Counted from the first letter of the stretch, positions 26,092 through 36,295 are shown. The stretch is 64,000 nucleotides of DNA from Pseudomaricurvus sp965656525 (GCA_965656525.1 CBFHKY010000010.1:62001-126000); one strand, 5' to 3'. Notes: generated by a model not told the origin, from the sequence alone. Numbers and translations are program-made.

Positions 26092-27662
26092 TATAACTCC
26101 ACATCGTGCATAAGCGTTGGTTCGCCTTGAGAGCCTTCTAACAGCTTTAATAAAGTTTGATCGCCAACCACACCATCCACAAGTAAACCGTTAGCGGCCT
26201 GAAACTGACGTACAGCGGTAACCATCAGTGCGTTATAAACTCCACCAGTAAGTAAATGATCAGGCAGTAGATGTTTGTCCTGCAATAGATCAATCAGTGC
26301 GCTGACCAGCTCTGGCTTTTTTGTCCCTTCGACGATGGGTTTACGATACCCTGTCAGCGGCCGCCATAGATAAGTCATTGATTTCGGTAAAGCCATACCA
26401 AACTCAGTCATGGTCAATTGCCGTTCACCATGACGGTTTCGAATACGTAATATCTCGTCACTGATTGCCTCCAATAAAAAATATTGCCATTCACCGTGAC
26501 TGAGGCTTAACTCAATAACCATCGGTCGATTCAGAATCAAAATATCGTCTAACGACTCTACATCTTGAGTCACACAACGCAGTTTCTGACTTTCTGCAAT
26601 CTGGCAAAGCTCACGGCGTGAAGCAGCTTTACTTGACACCCCCCAAAGAGAAAGCAGTTCGGTAAAGACATTTTCAGAAGGGTATGCCATAGGATGCTCA
26701 ATCGTCACAACATCCAGAGCAGGCGACGGCTCGCTTACTACGGGCAACCCTTGACCAAATAGAAAGCCGGCAGCACCCGCAGCCGTTACTATCACACACA
26801 AAAACACAACAACCACAGACCACCTTGTTGAACTCGCGCTCTTAAATGATCTGCGACGTGGCAATTGAGTTTCTTTGACCGCACGACGAGCGATAGCACT
26901 ACAGACTTGTGATTGATTAGCGGCATAAGCGCCCAGCAAACAGTGCTCGGCCAAAAGATTTACCAACCGAGGAATACCTTTCGTGTGAGCATAAATCACA
27001 TTCAAAGCGCCCCTACTGAACAATGGACGAGAGGTACCAGCACAACTCAAACGTCGCAAGAAATACGGGGCCAGTTCGTCCCTCGACAAAGCCTCTAAAT
27101 GACTGCGAGCGACAATACGTTGGTTCAACTGACGCAGTTCTGGCAAGTACAAAGTCTCTAGCAGTTCAGGCTGCCCTACCAACAAGATATGCAACAATTT
27201 AGTGGTTGCCGTTTCCAAATTGGTCAGTAAACGCAGTGTTTCTAAGACTTCCGGAGTTAAATTCTGTGCCTCTTCAATGATTACCAACGTCTGTTGCTGA
27301 TTGCCATAGGCCACTAAAAGATTGGCGTATATTTTATCAACCAGGCGACGGGTATCTTCTTTGCCCTCAAGATCAACGCCTAACTCGTGACAGATTCCTG
27401 CGAGCACACCATTGGTATCTAAACGTGTATTGAGTATATACGCCAACCGAAAAGGTGAAGGAAGGTTATCAATAAGATGACGACACAGAGTGGTTTTTCC
27501 TGTGCCTACCTCACCCGTAAGCAGTAAAAAACCGCCTTCGCGCTGCAAGCCATATTGTAAATGTGCAAGAGCTTGTTGATGACCATCACTGGGATAGAGG
27601 AACGCTGGATCAGGGGTAATTAAAAACGGCTTCTGTTTAAACCCAAAATAATCCAAATACAC
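26091..27662 (-). CDS. gspA: ExeA-type ATPase with peptidoglycan-binding domain (GspA)
   Basis: A 523-residue protein with a GTG start. The cytoplasmic AAA ATPase has Walker A GEVGTGKTTLCR near residues 50-60 and Walker B LVIIEEAQ. A membrane helix is at about 278-302. The periplasmic part contains a C39-like segment (350-430) and a C-terminal peptidoglycan-binding domain (FQAANGLLVDGVVGDQTL). ExeA/GspA remodels peptidoglycan attachment for secretin assembly. It lies 10 bases after gspD. Confidence 0.9.
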   Translation of the reverse strand: MYLDYFGFKQKPFLITPDPAFLYPSDGHQQALAHLQYGLQREGGFLLLTGEVGTGKTTLCRHLIDNLPSPFRLAYILNTRLDTNGVLAGICHELGVDLEGKEDTRRLVDKIYANLLVAYGNQQQTLVIIEEAQNLTPEVLETLRLLTNLETATTKLLHILLVGQPELLETLYLPELRQLNQRIVARSHLEALSRDELAPYFLRRLSCAGTSRPLFSRGALNVIYAHTKGIPRLVNLLAEHCLLGAYAANQSQVCSAIARRAVKETQLPRRRSFKSASSTRWSVVVVFLCVIVTAAGAAGFLFGQGLPVVSEPSPALDVVTIEHPMAYPSENVFTELLSLWGVSSKAASRRELCQIAESQKLRCVTQDVESLDDILILNRPMVIELSLSHGEWQYFLLEAISDEILRIRNRHGERQLTMTEFGMALPKSMTYLWRPLTGYRKPIVEGTKKPELVSALIDLLQDKHLLPDHLLTGGVYNALMVTAVRQFQAANGLLVDGVVGDQTLLKLLEGSQGEPTLMHDVEL

Positions 27663-27672
27663 AATTTTGATC

Positions 27673-29664
27673 TCAAGGTTGCTTCAAGCTTTTGGGGGCG
27701 TTGAAGGAAGGTGAAGGTTCCTCGCTCAACTTTATATTTTCGCTGCTATTTTGCTGCAGGCCATCGATAGATTCAGGCAGAGGCTTTAAACCTTCACCAT
27801 TCATATTTTCACTAAAACGCAACTGACGATCGCGCAATAAACGATAGCGTTGCTCAGTGGCACCACGGCGATCCGTTAAGGAATCCATAATGGTTGGCCG
27901 AATAAACACCATCAATACTGACTGATTATTATCTTTAGAACTGGAACGAAACAGATGCCCTAAGATAGGGATGTCTCCCAGTAACGGGACCTTTGATTCT
28001 GAGCTGCTAAAGGAATCGTCAATCAAACCACCGAGCACTAGAAATTCACCATTACCTACCATTACATTAGTGGAAATCAAACGTTTAGCCGTAATTACAT
28101 CCGCTGTGCCTGCCAAGGCCGCACTAGACAATAAGTTAGAGGTCTCTTGCTCGATGGATAAGCGCACCAAATCATCATCATTGATTTGCGGCTTAACCGT
28201 TAGCTTGATGCCAATCTCTTCTCTCTCAATTGTCTGAAAAGGATTACTTACCGAATTGTTCGACGACACATAACTGCCGGTAATAAATGGCACTTCTTGC
28301 CCCACTGAAATAGTCGCTTCTTGATTATTCAGAGTCACGATAGAGGGTGTTGATAAAATATTGGTATTAGCATCATTTTTTAACGCTTCAATCAATAATC
28401 CCACACCGCGCTTGGAATCATCATCCCAACTGGCACCGCCGGCCAAAATCCCGCGATTCAAGGGCAGTGACGATAACGTATCTGGCTCCACTGTATCACT
28501 CACAGCAATACCAGCCAGCGCAGGCAGCAGATCATTAAAATTAATAATCGCCCCACCTTCACGTCCCGCAAGTGCCAATTGCGTGGTTAGATTTTTCGCT
28601 TGCTCTTCGGATATTTCTGCCACAATGGCTTCTATCAAGACTTGGCGACGAGGTGCATCTAACTTTCGCACCACTTGCTTGATTTCAGCGATAACATCAC
28701 GCGATGCGGAAACCACCAATGCGTTGTTATCTAAATCAGCCTCGATTCGATAAGTGACTTGATCTTCACCTTCTTTGCTAATTTTTTGCGACAGTGTGGG
28801 TGACGAGAGCATACTTTCTAGCATTACTTTAAGACTTTCTGCCTGCAAGTAATTCAAGCGAATGACTTCTACATTTCCGCCTTTATTGCTAACAGGTACA
28901 TCTAGAATGGCAATCATTTGTCGAAGATCTCGGCGAGCATTGTTATCGCCGCTGACGACGAGACGATTATTAAAAGCATCTTCTAATACACTGAGGTTCT
29001 GCTCTTTAAACAGGTTAAGTTGTGTGGTGATACTTAACACTTCACTGGCCGAAACGTACTGTAAATCAATGATTTCGACTTTGGCTTGATTAGGTGAATC
29101 AAGCTCTTCCACTAGCTTACGAATACGCTCTACTTGTGACCGCGTGTCGGTGACGATTAAAGAATTATTACTGGCATGAGCTTGCAACAATGCGCCTTTA
29201 TTAATCATCGGTTTAATCGTAGGCACCAACTCAACAGCTTTGATATAGTGTGTTTTTAAAATAGCCGTAGTGATGGTATTGCCCGCACTGCCACCCGCCA
29301 ACTGAAACGATTGAGTAAACGGTACAACACGAGTAACAGGCCCATCTTCTACAGCTTGAAAACCGTGCACTTGCAAAGCACTCAGAATCACCTCAAATAA
29401 CATATCCGCATCTAAAGCTTCGGGAGAAATTATTGTGACCTTACCTTGAACTCGAGGATCTAAAATAAAAGAACGACCTGTAATTTCTGCCACATTTTCA
29501 ATAACCGCACGAATATCAGCATCACGGAAATTGACTGTGACTTTGCCACCTATGCCATTATTATCGACATTTGATCCAGCAGAAAAGCTCGCCATAGGAA
29601 AAAGCCAACACACCGAAAAAATAACGGCCATATAAAAAATTTTCGACCATCCATTCAATATCAT
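27673..29664 (-). CDS. gspD: Type II secretion secretin GspD
   Basis: 663 residues from the ATG at 29664, preferred because GGTGA lies 8 bases upstream; a GTG at 29676 would add four residues. There is a signal peptide (FYMAVIFSVCWLFPMASFSA). N-domains start with VTVNFRDADIRAVIENVAEITGRSF. Three KH-like repeats follow, and then the secretin barrel (VGQEVPFITGSYV, GIKLTVKPQIN, VLGGLIDDS, PLLGDIPILGHLF). It forms the outer-membrane channel. A short C-terminal S-domain-like tail is Ser/Pro-rich. Confidence 0.96.
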   Translation of the reverse strand: MILNGWSKIFYMAVIFSVCWLFPMASFSAGSNVDNNGIGGKVTVNFRDADIRAVIENVAEITGRSFILDPRVQGKVTIISPEALDADMLFEVILSALQVHGFQAVEDGPVTRVVPFTQSFQLAGGSAGNTITTAILKTHYIKAVELVPTIKPMINKGALLQAHASNNSLIVTDTRSQVERIRKLVEELDSPNQAKVEIIDLQYVSASEVLSITTQLNLFKEQNLSVLEDAFNNRLVVSGDNNARRDLRQMIAILDVPVSNKGGNVEVIRLNYLQAESLKVMLESMLSSPTLSQKISKEGEDQVTYRIEADLDNNALVVSASRDVIAEIKQVVRKLDAPRRQVLIEAIVAEISEEQAKNLTTQLALAGREGGAIINFNDLLPALAGIAVSDTVEPDTLSSLPLNRGILAGGASWDDDSKRGVGLLIEALKNDANTNILSTPSIVTLNNQEATISVGQEVPFITGSYVSSNNSVSNPFQTIEREEIGIKLTVKPQINDDDLVRLSIEQETSNLLSSAALAGTADVITAKRLISTNVMVGNGEFLVLGGLIDDSFSSSESKVPLLGDIPILGHLFRSSSKDNNQSVLMVFIRPTIMDSLTDRRGATEQRYRLLRDRQLRFSENMNGEGLKPLPESIDGLQQNSSENIKLSEEPSPSFNAPKSLKQP

Positions 29665-29685
29665 TACTCTATTCACCGTTTCTCA

Positions 29686-30525
29686 TTAATGGCCAAAAAA
29701 GTTGATCCGCTCAGTCAACTCTTTTGCATTGACAGGCAGGGTTATTTCTTTCCCAGCTCGGAGTATTGTTAGATTTATTTCATCATTTACCGACACTTCT
29801 TTTAGTGAAACTTCAGCGTTCATGAAATCCTGTATAGGGGTTTCGCTTAAAGCCAATACAATATCGTCTCTCTGAAACCCCATCGAATCCGTTAACGATG
29901 CATCTACCGTTTCTATCTTCAAACCTTGTATACCTGACGCATCAACCATGAGTTTTGTTTGAAAATACGGTTTCGATTCGGACGATATTAAGTTTAATGC
30001 CTTAGCATCTGACTCTAGAAAATCAGGAGTACCGACGAGCAACTGAATGGATGATCTATCACTGGCTGACAACGGAGAAAACAAGCCTATCTTTCTAGCT
30101 ACGCCATGCTCTCGCACCACAACTTGCATTTGTTCAATACGCTGTATTACCACATCAGAAGCCAGTTCATCGCCGACCTGATATACCTTTTCTCTTTCAC
30201 CACCAACCGAAATGTTTACAGAAGCACGTTCTGATAAGTAAACAACACCATGAACAACCGCTTTAAGCTCAGCGTCCTTAAGATCATTAGATGTGTGACT
30301 GGTCAATGAGTATTTATCGTGCGGGTATACGTCGTAAATCGAACGCGATGTACTGATACCCCCGTTTATTACATCAACTTTTGGTAGTTGTTGATCGTAT
30401 TGAAACAGCGCCCAACAACGCCCCACGGCGAAAACACAAAAACAGGCAAGAACACCGCTAATCCACCACCAGTGGCGGTTTGATAAATTGACACTGAAAA
30501 TAGAAGCTTTATTCAAAAACCGCAT
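29686..30525 (-). CDS. gspC: Type II secretion protein GspC
   Basis: A 279-residue inner-membrane protein. One membrane helix is at about 19-40. The periplasmic HR domain (residues 85-140; LKAVVHGVVYL and related) contacts GspD. A C-terminal PDZ domain begins near 190 (IQGLKIETVDASLTDSMGFQRDD split in two around the carboxylate loop). Its ATG lies inside the last 13 bases of gspN, and gspD follows closely. GspC links the inner-membrane platform to the secretin. Confidence 0.9.
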   Translation of the reverse strand: MRFLNKASIFSVNLSNRHWWWISGVLACFCVFAVGRCWALFQYDQQLPKVDVINGGISTSRSIYDVYPHDKYSLTSHTSNDLKDAELKAVVHGVVYLSERASVNISVGGEREKVYQVGDELASDVVIQRIEQMQVVVREHGVARKIGLFSPLSASDRSSIQLLVGTPDFLESDAKALNLISSESKPYFQTKLMVDASGIQGLKIETVDASLTDSMGFQRDDIVLALSETPIQDFMNAEVSLKEVSVNDEINLTILRAGKEITLPVNAKELTERINFFGH

Positions 30526-31241
30526 GGTAAGCGAAACTCCATATCGGCACTGGACAACCGCAACGTTACATTGACAGCGGTTTCCGAAAAAATAAAACTA
30601 CCCGCATCACTCATACCATTGCTTGCTTGATTTTTTTCAGTTAAGAGCATCGGTAACGAATTTGAATCATCCAGCTTCTGGAAAACCTGCAAACGACCTT
30701 CAGGTCTACCAGCAATCAGAAAATCTAATGATCCTTGATCAGTTTCAATTTGATCGATGTCATCAATACCTTCAACATTCAACCAACCAGACACCTTTTC
30801 AGAGTTCTGCAACAGGCATGATTTTTTAACGGGCCATCGCCATTGCAGATTTAACAGTTCACCATTAGCACGAATATGGGTAGCGAACGATGATGAAAAG
30901 AAAGGTGCCATAGAAAATCGAGACAATGACAGTCGCTGAACAGTAAATCCTAATAAATGCATTCGCATTTCGCCACGGGCGTAACCCGCTGCGCCACGAC
31001 TCTCTATACACCAAACGAATGGGCCGTTTTTGGGGCACCAGTACCAAGAAGTTAACTGAGTTTTTCCCTTCCAGCTAAAAATGCTATCGCCTTTTAAAAC
31101 CGACGACCCGGCGATAGGATAAAAGCCTTTATCCTGTTCTAATGAATGCAGAATCAACACAGGAAAATGACTGATAAAAATCACCAAGAAAACGGTAACC
31201 AACAGAATGGTAACGCCCATGTGTTTAGCAAAAGATCGCAC
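30513..31241 (-). CDS. gspN: Type II secretion protein GspN
   Basis: A 242-residue protein with an N-terminal membrane helix (GVTILLVTVFLVIFISHFPVLIL) and a beta-rich periplasmic domain. The pattern (LQWRWPVKKSCLL, then GWLNVEGIDD and ADMEFRLPCGF at the end) fits GspN, a non-essential, patchily distributed T2SS subunit. The start is GTG at 31241; an ATG at 31220 is possible. Its position between gspM and gspC supports the name. Confidence 0.8.
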   Translation of the reverse strand: MRSFAKHMGVTILLVTVFLVIFISHFPVLILHSLEQDKGFYPIAGSSVLKGDSIFSWKGKTQLTSWYWCPKNGPFVWCIESRGAAGYARGEMRMHLLGFTVQRLSLSRFSMAPFFSSSFATHIRANGELLNLQWRWPVKKSCLLQNSEKVSGWLNVEGIDDIDQIETDQGSLDFLIAGRPEGRLQVFQKLDDSNSLPMLLTEKNQASNGMSDAGSFIFSETAVNVTLRLSSADMEFRLPCGF

Positions 31242-31289
31242 AATATTTTCATAAACCTAATGAATGAAGCGTTGCAGTATCACAAGGAT

Positions 31290-31787
31290 TTATGACGACT
31301 GGATGAACGGAAGAGTCAATTCCAGCTGTGCAGAAACCTGACCAGAACTTTTGTCCAAGGGACTATTTTCCTGTTCAATTATTAATGTGTTGAGTTCTGC
31401 ATGATCTACGATGACACCCTTACAGAAAAGTTGGTCTATTAACTCTAAGACTTGATTGCCATTACCGGCAGAAATAACCACCTTGACTCGGTCTCTGTCT
31501 CCGCTTCGCGTAAGGTTTTCCTCGAAGCCTGCATTCATTAAAATATGGTCAAGGGCCGCCATATCATCTATTGGTGTTTTGCAACCCTGATCTAAGGCAC
31601 TTAATGGTCCACCCTGTTGCTGAAACCAAACGACATCTTCCAGCAAACGGTTTATTTCTAAGGGTTCATGAGCAATCACAGGCTCTTCACCCCGAAAAAT
31701 CAACAAAATAACGAGAACACCAATTAAAGGCGCTGCCACCATTAACACTCGGCGATCTTTTTTGCTCAGCGCTTTCACCCCTTTCAC
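31290..31787 (-). CDS. gspM: Type II secretion protein GspM
   Basis: A 165-residue bitopic protein: a short cytoplasmic start, a membrane helix at about 14-29 (VLMVAAPLIGVLVILLIF) and a small periplasmic ferredoxin-like domain. The GTG start overlaps the gspL stop (GTGA, four bases). The first codons contain two tandem copies of GGGTGAAAG, so an alternative GTG three codons later exists. GspM steadies GspL in the inner-membrane platform. Confidence 0.85.
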   Translation of the reverse strand: MKGVKALSKKDRRVLMVAAPLIGVLVILLIFRGEEPVIAHEPLEINRLLEDVVWFQQQGGPLSALDQGCKTPIDDMAALDHILMNAGFEENLTRSGDRDRVKVVISAGNGNQVLELIDQLFCKGVIVDHAELNTLIIEQENSPLDKSSGQVSAQLELTLPFIQSS

Positions 31788-33058
31788 CCCTTAGTTCCAT
31801 ATTCATTTTTAGCCACGCTTTCTACTCCTCCTGAAAATATGGAAATTTTCCATTGGTCACCTAATTGCTCTAATGACATATCAGGCTGAGAATCCACCCA
31901 CGACATCAACGATTGGCCTGCGCTGGAAGACGACACCACAACCGTTGTTTTAGCATTTGAATAGTTGATATTTTCTACTTGGCAGTCGCCACAGACAGTT
32001 TTCAATGCAGCAATTTTCTGAATAGTTTTCCGATAGTAAACATACAAAAGGTTGCCTTCCGAAGATGATATACGACGAGACACCACGCTCTGAAAATCAC
32101 GTATTGGATAGTCATAACGTTCACCAAAGACTTTCTCGTAATTGTGGCGCAAAGACTGTTCTATCTGCTTGCTTTGCGAAACTTTTAACGATGTTTCTTT
32201 TAAATTCCCACCAAGCCACACTAAAAAAAGAACACTTAGCAACCCTAAAGCCACTTTTTTAGAACGTGGCGACTTTGACTCCTTGAGCCTGCTGAATAAC
32301 TGAGAAACAGTCCCTTCTCTTGTTAAGCTCAAAGCCTGCTTCACTGTACCGAAAACCGGTATCCATTCATCCGTGGTTTGGTCAAAGAGATCTGGGCAAT
32401 GAATAAAATTTGCTTGAGCCTTTAAATCATGATTTAAGGTAGGTATCTCTGCGCGGTAAAAAACATTCAGTATTAACGGCTTATCGTAGGTATTTTGGTA
32501 ATCTAATAACCGCTTCGCCACTAGCGATTGAATCATATCCGGTGTGCCTGCACCGCCATGCCACTGTTGATCCCGCATGACACAGCGCTCACCTAAAAAC
32601 ACCAAAGAGAGGCTTTCTTCAGACCAAGGTAACGCAAAATAATCAGGCACCAACACCAGTTTTCTTGAAGACAGTTTCGTGTTATCGCTTGTGTGACCCT
32701 CATTACAGGCGTGTAGAACAGTGTTCACCCAAGCTTCTAGAACCGATGTTTCAACCGCTAATACCGCCACACGATTATCACTTTGACGTTTACCAGTTTT
32801 GATCGTAAGCGATTCCACTGAACCCAACAGTTGATCTTCCAACAGCCACGGGATCATGTGCTGCCATTTTTTTCGACTGATAGGCGGCACGACAACCTCT
32901 GTCGTCGTAACGGATTCGCTGGGAACCCAAACAACGCACTGATCATAATTTTCATGCTTTTTAGAAAACGTGGATACCTGTTCTGTTTCAAACAATTCCA
33001 CCTCCGATTGTGCGCCAAGCTCAGGAACGAAAGAATGATAATGAAGGTAGACAGGCAT
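31784..33058 (-). CDS. gspL: Type II secretion protein GspL
   Basis: 424 residues from the ATG at 33058 with an AAGGAA site 5 bases upstream. A cytoplasmic actin-like domain (1-250, with VAVLAVETSVLEAWV) is followed by a membrane helix near 280 (VALGLLSVLFLVWLGG) and a periplasmic ferredoxin-like domain. GspL anchors the ATPase GspE to the membrane. It overlaps gspM by four bases and begins 8 bases after the gspK stop. Confidence 0.9.
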   Translation of the reverse strand: MPVYLHYHSFVPELGAQSEVELFETEQVSTFSKKHENYDQCVVWVPSESVTTTEVVVPPISRKKWQHMIPWLLEDQLLGSVESLTIKTGKRQSDNRVAVLAVETSVLEAWVNTVLHACNEGHTSDNTKLSSRKLVLVPDYFALPWSEESLSLVFLGERCVMRDQQWHGGAGTPDMIQSLVAKRLLDYQNTYDKPLILNVFYRAEIPTLNHDLKAQANFIHCPDLFDQTTDEWIPVFGTVKQALSLTREGTVSQLFSRLKESKSPRSKKVALGLLSVLFLVWLGGNLKETSLKVSQSKQIEQSLRHNYEKVFGERYDYPIRDFQSVVSRRISSSEGNLLYVYYRKTIQKIAALKTVCGDCQVENINYSNAKTTVVVSSSSAGQSLMSWVDSQPDMSLEQLGDQWKISIFSGGVESVAKNEYGTKG

Positions 33059-33066
33059 AATGTTCC

Positions 33067-34194
33067 TTAAGTTTGGTGGCATAAAGAGGAAAATCGATTG
33101 GTTGCACTATCATGATCGACTTGGTGACTATTAAGGTCTTCATCAGCCACCATACTGGCCCTTTTGGGAGCAGGTATGAGCGTTCGCTGTAACACTTGTG
33201 TCGGACCATTATCTTGACGACGTATCACGCTGTGGTATGTCATCTTGAGACCAGAAAAATCAATGTCCGAGCGAAACATAAAATAATGACTACTTATACC
33301 GATAAACTCTGCGGCAATTTGCTTTTTCAACACCGTACGTGACTTACCCGTTAGTACTTCGAGCCTACGATAGAATTGATCGACGTCAGAAAAAGGCCTA
33401 TCGGCCATTAAACGATCCGCAACGCCATCATCAATAAATGTTGAAAGCGCCGACAGCACTGATTGCGGAGCCGTATTAATATTAATCGATACGTCCTCTG
33501 GAATAACACTTACCCATGGCTCAAGCGCTACAACATCAGACACCGAAAACCCTTGCACTAGGGTTAATTCACTCAAATCGGTGAAGGTATGATTGGCAGA
33601 GCGGTATGGGGGGTCTTGCAATAAATATTCATTATCTTCTGCACTGTCAGCGGCTGTAAGCCAACTGTCTGCATCTAACCAATCTATCAAGAGAGCAACA
33701 CGTTGGTCCGTTGCCTCCAATCCTTGATTTTTCAAAAGACGCAATAAAATATTACGACGTGTGGTTAGATTCTTTTGCAGTGCTTCGTTGTTCAGTTCAG
33801 AATCCCAGCTTTCATTGGTGTACCACGCTAAGCTGTTCAAATTAAAACGACCTTGCATATCTATCAAACAGCCCTGTAATACACCACCATCTATTGGCAT
33901 CGGCGGCATCACTTGTGCCCAGATTTCATCAAGGTGATCTGAATCATTTTTTAGAGCATCTGTTTGCAATACTTTTTTTGCCCAACCTTCTGCACTGAGT
34001 AACAATAAGAGAACTTGTTCTCGCATAAGGCTTTGAGTGGTTTTTTGAATATGAATCTGGTGGCGATAAAATAGGCCACTTAAAATCGTTAATATAAAAA
34101 CCAACAATAAAAGAATAGAAACTAACGCAATACCACGCTGTTTCTGTGAAGGCCCATCAAAATCCAAAGAACTACAATCACGCTCAGGTGTCAT
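33067..34194 (-). CDS. gspK: Type II secretion minor pseudopilin GspK
   Basis: 375 residues from the ATG at 34194, with an AGGTGA site 8 bases upstream and an 11-base overlap with gspJ. After a leader of about 21 residues comes RG then IALVSILLLLVFI, a prepilin-type helix without the usual Glu at position 5, as is normal for GspK. The large alpha domain and the calcium-site region (GVLQGCLIDMQGRFNLN) follow. GspK caps the pseudopilus tip with GspI and GspJ. Confidence 0.9.
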   Translation of the reverse strand: MTPERDCSSLDFDGPSQKQRGIALVSILLLLVFILTILSGLFYRHQIHIQKTTQSLMREQVLLLLLSAEGWAKKVLQTDALKNDSDHLDEIWAQVMPPMPIDGGVLQGCLIDMQGRFNLNSLAWYTNESWDSELNNEALQKNLTTRRNILLRLLKNQGLEATDQRVALLIDWLDADSWLTAADSAEDNEYLLQDPPYRSANHTFTDLSELTLVQGFSVSDVVALEPWVSVIPEDVSININTAPQSVLSALSTFIDDGVADRLMADRPFSDVDQFYRRLEVLTGKSRTVLKKQIAAEFIGISSHYFMFRSDIDFSGLKMTYHSVIRRQDNGPTQVLQRTLIPAPKRASMVADEDLNSHQVDHDSATNRFSSLCHQT

Positions 34195-34891
34195 GGCGAT
34201 CACCTGAGTTGCTGACATAGCGGCCCAAATAACCATCAGGGCCTGGAATCAACACCTTTTCCTCTTCGCCATTAATCCGTATTAGAGTCAGTCGAATTAA
34301 GCTAGGCAGTGCCTCTAATGCTAGGTTTTCATTCGCTGGTGGCCAGCTGGCTTCGAATTCGCCACGGTTATTAACTTGCTCAACTCTCAAGCTCTTTATA
34401 CCAGAAGCCAAAACATGATCTATAGACTGCGAGTTTGGCGTGCGGTCTAGTACATCCCACACCGTTCGTATCAATGATCCGCCTTCAACACGGTACGCAA
34501 CACGTTGTAAACCACCTCGCATAGTATCGAAGTCAGGCAAACCACCACGAGTAAACTGCACTTGATAGCTTATCGATTTTTCACGACTCGCATCATACGC
34601 TAAGGCTTTATAAGCTGGCGTTACACCACCCCATTCATCGCGCACCGGTCTAGGCCTTAGATGAAATAAGTCGTTTATCATGATCGATGATGCTAGGTTG
34701 CGACGATTTTCTTTCAGAAAATCTTCTTTACTGCGATTTTCCATCTGCAGAACACCGTCGAAGGCGCCGTAAGCCAATACCGAAATCACCGACATAATGA
34801 CCAGTGCCATTAACATTTCAATTAATGTAAAACCACAGGATTTTGTAACGAAAGCTTGGTTTTTAGAATTTGGTTTCATACCGCGCATCAT
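34184..34891 (-). CDS. gspJ: Type II secretion minor pseudopilin GspJ
   Basis: 235 residues when begun at the ATG at 34891, which shares one base with the gspI stop (TGATG). The prepilin peptidase site is CG then FTLIEMLMALVIMSV, with Glu at position 5. The beta-rich periplasmic domain has the family pattern (LRPRPVRDEWGG, LPSLIRLTLI). It is a tip subunit of the pseudopilus. Confidence 0.92.
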   Translation of the reverse strand: MMRGMKPNSKNQAFVTKSCGFTLIEMLMALVIMSVISVLAYGAFDGVLQMENRSKEDFLKENRRNLASSIMINDLFHLRPRPVRDEWGGVTPAYKALAYDASREKSISYQVQFTRGGLPDFDTMRGGLQRVAYRVEGGSLIRTVWDVLDRTPNSQSIDHVLASGIKSLRVEQVNNRGEFEASWPPANENLALEALPSLIRLTLIRINGEEEKVLIPGPDGYLGRYVSNSGDRHDT

Positions 34892-35286
34892 CAATCTACG
34901 AAATAAGCTGACAAACTGGCCTGCACTGGGCTCGCCTTGAGGTTTTTATCAACCGATTGACAGCCACTGTATACATTAGCTTGGTATCGTTTTAATCCAT
35001 CACCATTGGCTTTTTTAATATCCATATCCCAGCGCCAACAACGCCCCAAATGATTTACGGTATCTTTTGTTTTTGATGAGTGAACACGACTGGGTTGATA
35101 ACGCTGCTCAACCAGTTGATTCCACGCAATTCGATGCCCAGCATGCCGATCGATTAGCAGTAGACGCTGATCTGTAAAGCTGGATACGGCTGTACTCACA
35201 CCGGTATAAGCTACTCCTATCACAAGCAACGCCACGAGCGACTCAATCAGTGTGAAACCACGTGTACTGACCACAGCCGTATTCAT
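34891..35286 (-). CDS. gspI: Type II secretion minor pseudopilin GspI
   Basis: 131 residues from the ATG at 35286, which overlaps the gspH stop by four bases (ATGA); a start seven codons earlier is possible but less natural. The leader MNTAVVSTRG is followed by FTLIESLVALLVIGVAYTG. The short C-terminal domain has two Cys (RCWRWDMD and YSGCQS) that may pair. It forms the tip complex with GspJ and GspK. Confidence 0.9.
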   Translation of the reverse strand: MNTAVVSTRGFTLIESLVALLVIGVAYTGVSTAVSSFTDQRLLLIDRHAGHRIAWNQLVEQRYQPSRVHSSKTKDTVNHLGRCWRWDMDIKKANGDGLKRYQANVYSGCQSVDKNLKASPVQASLSAYFVD

Positions 35287-35825
35287 AGTGTCTGTACAAC
35301 TCGCCAAACAAACAGGCCGTTTTTATCGCGCTCAACACTGGCTGTATCGTTTCCTATGGATAATCTAAACCGATCTGGCTGCACTGTCCCGTTCGGAAAA
35401 AAAACCACATCTGGCACTGCATAATTTTCAGAAACGTCTAAAGAAATCCAAGGCTGCCAGCGCTTTGAACGATAAATGCTAAGTACGGTATTTTCAGCCA
35501 AATTAAGCTGATCCAGGTCATCCCCCTTTAACCCAAACCAACGATAATTGTAAAAAGAAATGGCCTCTAAACGTATTTTTTTAGCGTCGCTAGTAACGCC
35601 GTTACGCTTAATGACGTCGCTATGAATTACGGCACCGTAAAGCCCACCATTCAAAACCGCTGTATCGCTCATATTTTGTAACCAACTACTCAGCTTCGCC
35701 GCTTTCGACGTTACTCTGTCTTGCTCTAACCGCTCGAAGCCCAAAGCAATAAACGTTATCGTTACACCCAATATCACTAACACCACAAGTATTTCGATTA
35801 GAGTAAAGCCACGGTTAGGATTCAA
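35283..35825 (-). CDS. gspH: Type II secretion minor pseudopilin GspH
   Basis: About 180 residues when begun at the TTG at 35825, which overlaps the gspG stop by four bases (TTGA) and gives a short leader MNPNRG before FTLIEILVVLVILGV. Another TTG at 35840 is possible; there is no ATG start in this frame. The C-terminal beta domain has SIYRSKRWQPWISLD and FFPNGTVQPDRFRLSI, typical of GspH. It bridges the tip to the main pseudopilus. Confidence 0.9.
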   Translation of the reverse strand: MNPNRGFTLIEILVVLVILGVTITFIALGFERLEQDRVTSKAAKLSSWLQNMSDTAVLNGGLYGAVIHSDVIKRNGVTSDAKKIRLEAISFYNYRWFGLKGDDLDQLNLAENTVLSIYRSKRWQPWISLDVSENYAVPDVVFFPNGTVQPDRFRLSIGNDTASVERDKNGLFVWRVVQTL

Positions 35826-36295
35826 CGCTCTAGGTTCCAACTTCCAATATCAGCATCTACCCCTTCGCCACCTTCCTGATGATCTGCACCCAAGGTATAT
35901 ACATCAAAGGCTCTACCTTCACGCCCCGGAATTTGGTAGTAATAGGAACCGTCCCAAGGGTCTGTTGGTAGTGATTCCACATAAGGCCCCTTCCATTTTG
36001 TGGCGTTTTGCGGGGCTTTTTGCAGCGCCTTTAACCCCTGTTCTTCGCTGGGGTATCGATAATTATCCAAGCGAAAAAGTTTTAATGCGCTCTCTAATGA
36101 ACGAATATCTTGCGCAGCTTTAATTTTTCTTGCTTCATCAGGGCGATCCATAACGGCGGGCACAACCAAAGCCGCTAATAAGCCAATAATGACCAGAACC
36201 ACCATAATTTCGATGAGCGTAAAGCCTTTTGTTCTCGAATTTTTCGTCGGTGATGTATCTTTAAACTTATGAACTATCAACAGTTTTCTCCACAT
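35822..36295 (-). CDS. gspG: Type II secretion major pseudopilin GspG
   Basis: 157 residues. KG then FTLIEIMVVLVIIGLLAAL is the prepilin site and helix. The leader of about 23 residues is longer than in most GspG, but no nearer ATG exists. The body contains DNYRYPSEEQGLKAL and the calcium-site end LGADHQEGGEGVDADIGSW, both diagnostic of GspG. It polymerises into the piston-like pseudopilus. Confidence 0.95.
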   Translation of the reverse strand: MWRKLLIVHKFKDTSPTKNSRTKGFTLIEIMVVLVIIGLLAALVVPAVMDRPDEARKIKAAQDIRSLESALKLFRLDNYRYPSEEQGLKALQKAPQNATKWKGPYVESLPTDPWDGSYYYQIPGREGRAFDVYTLGADHQEGGEGVDADIGSWNLER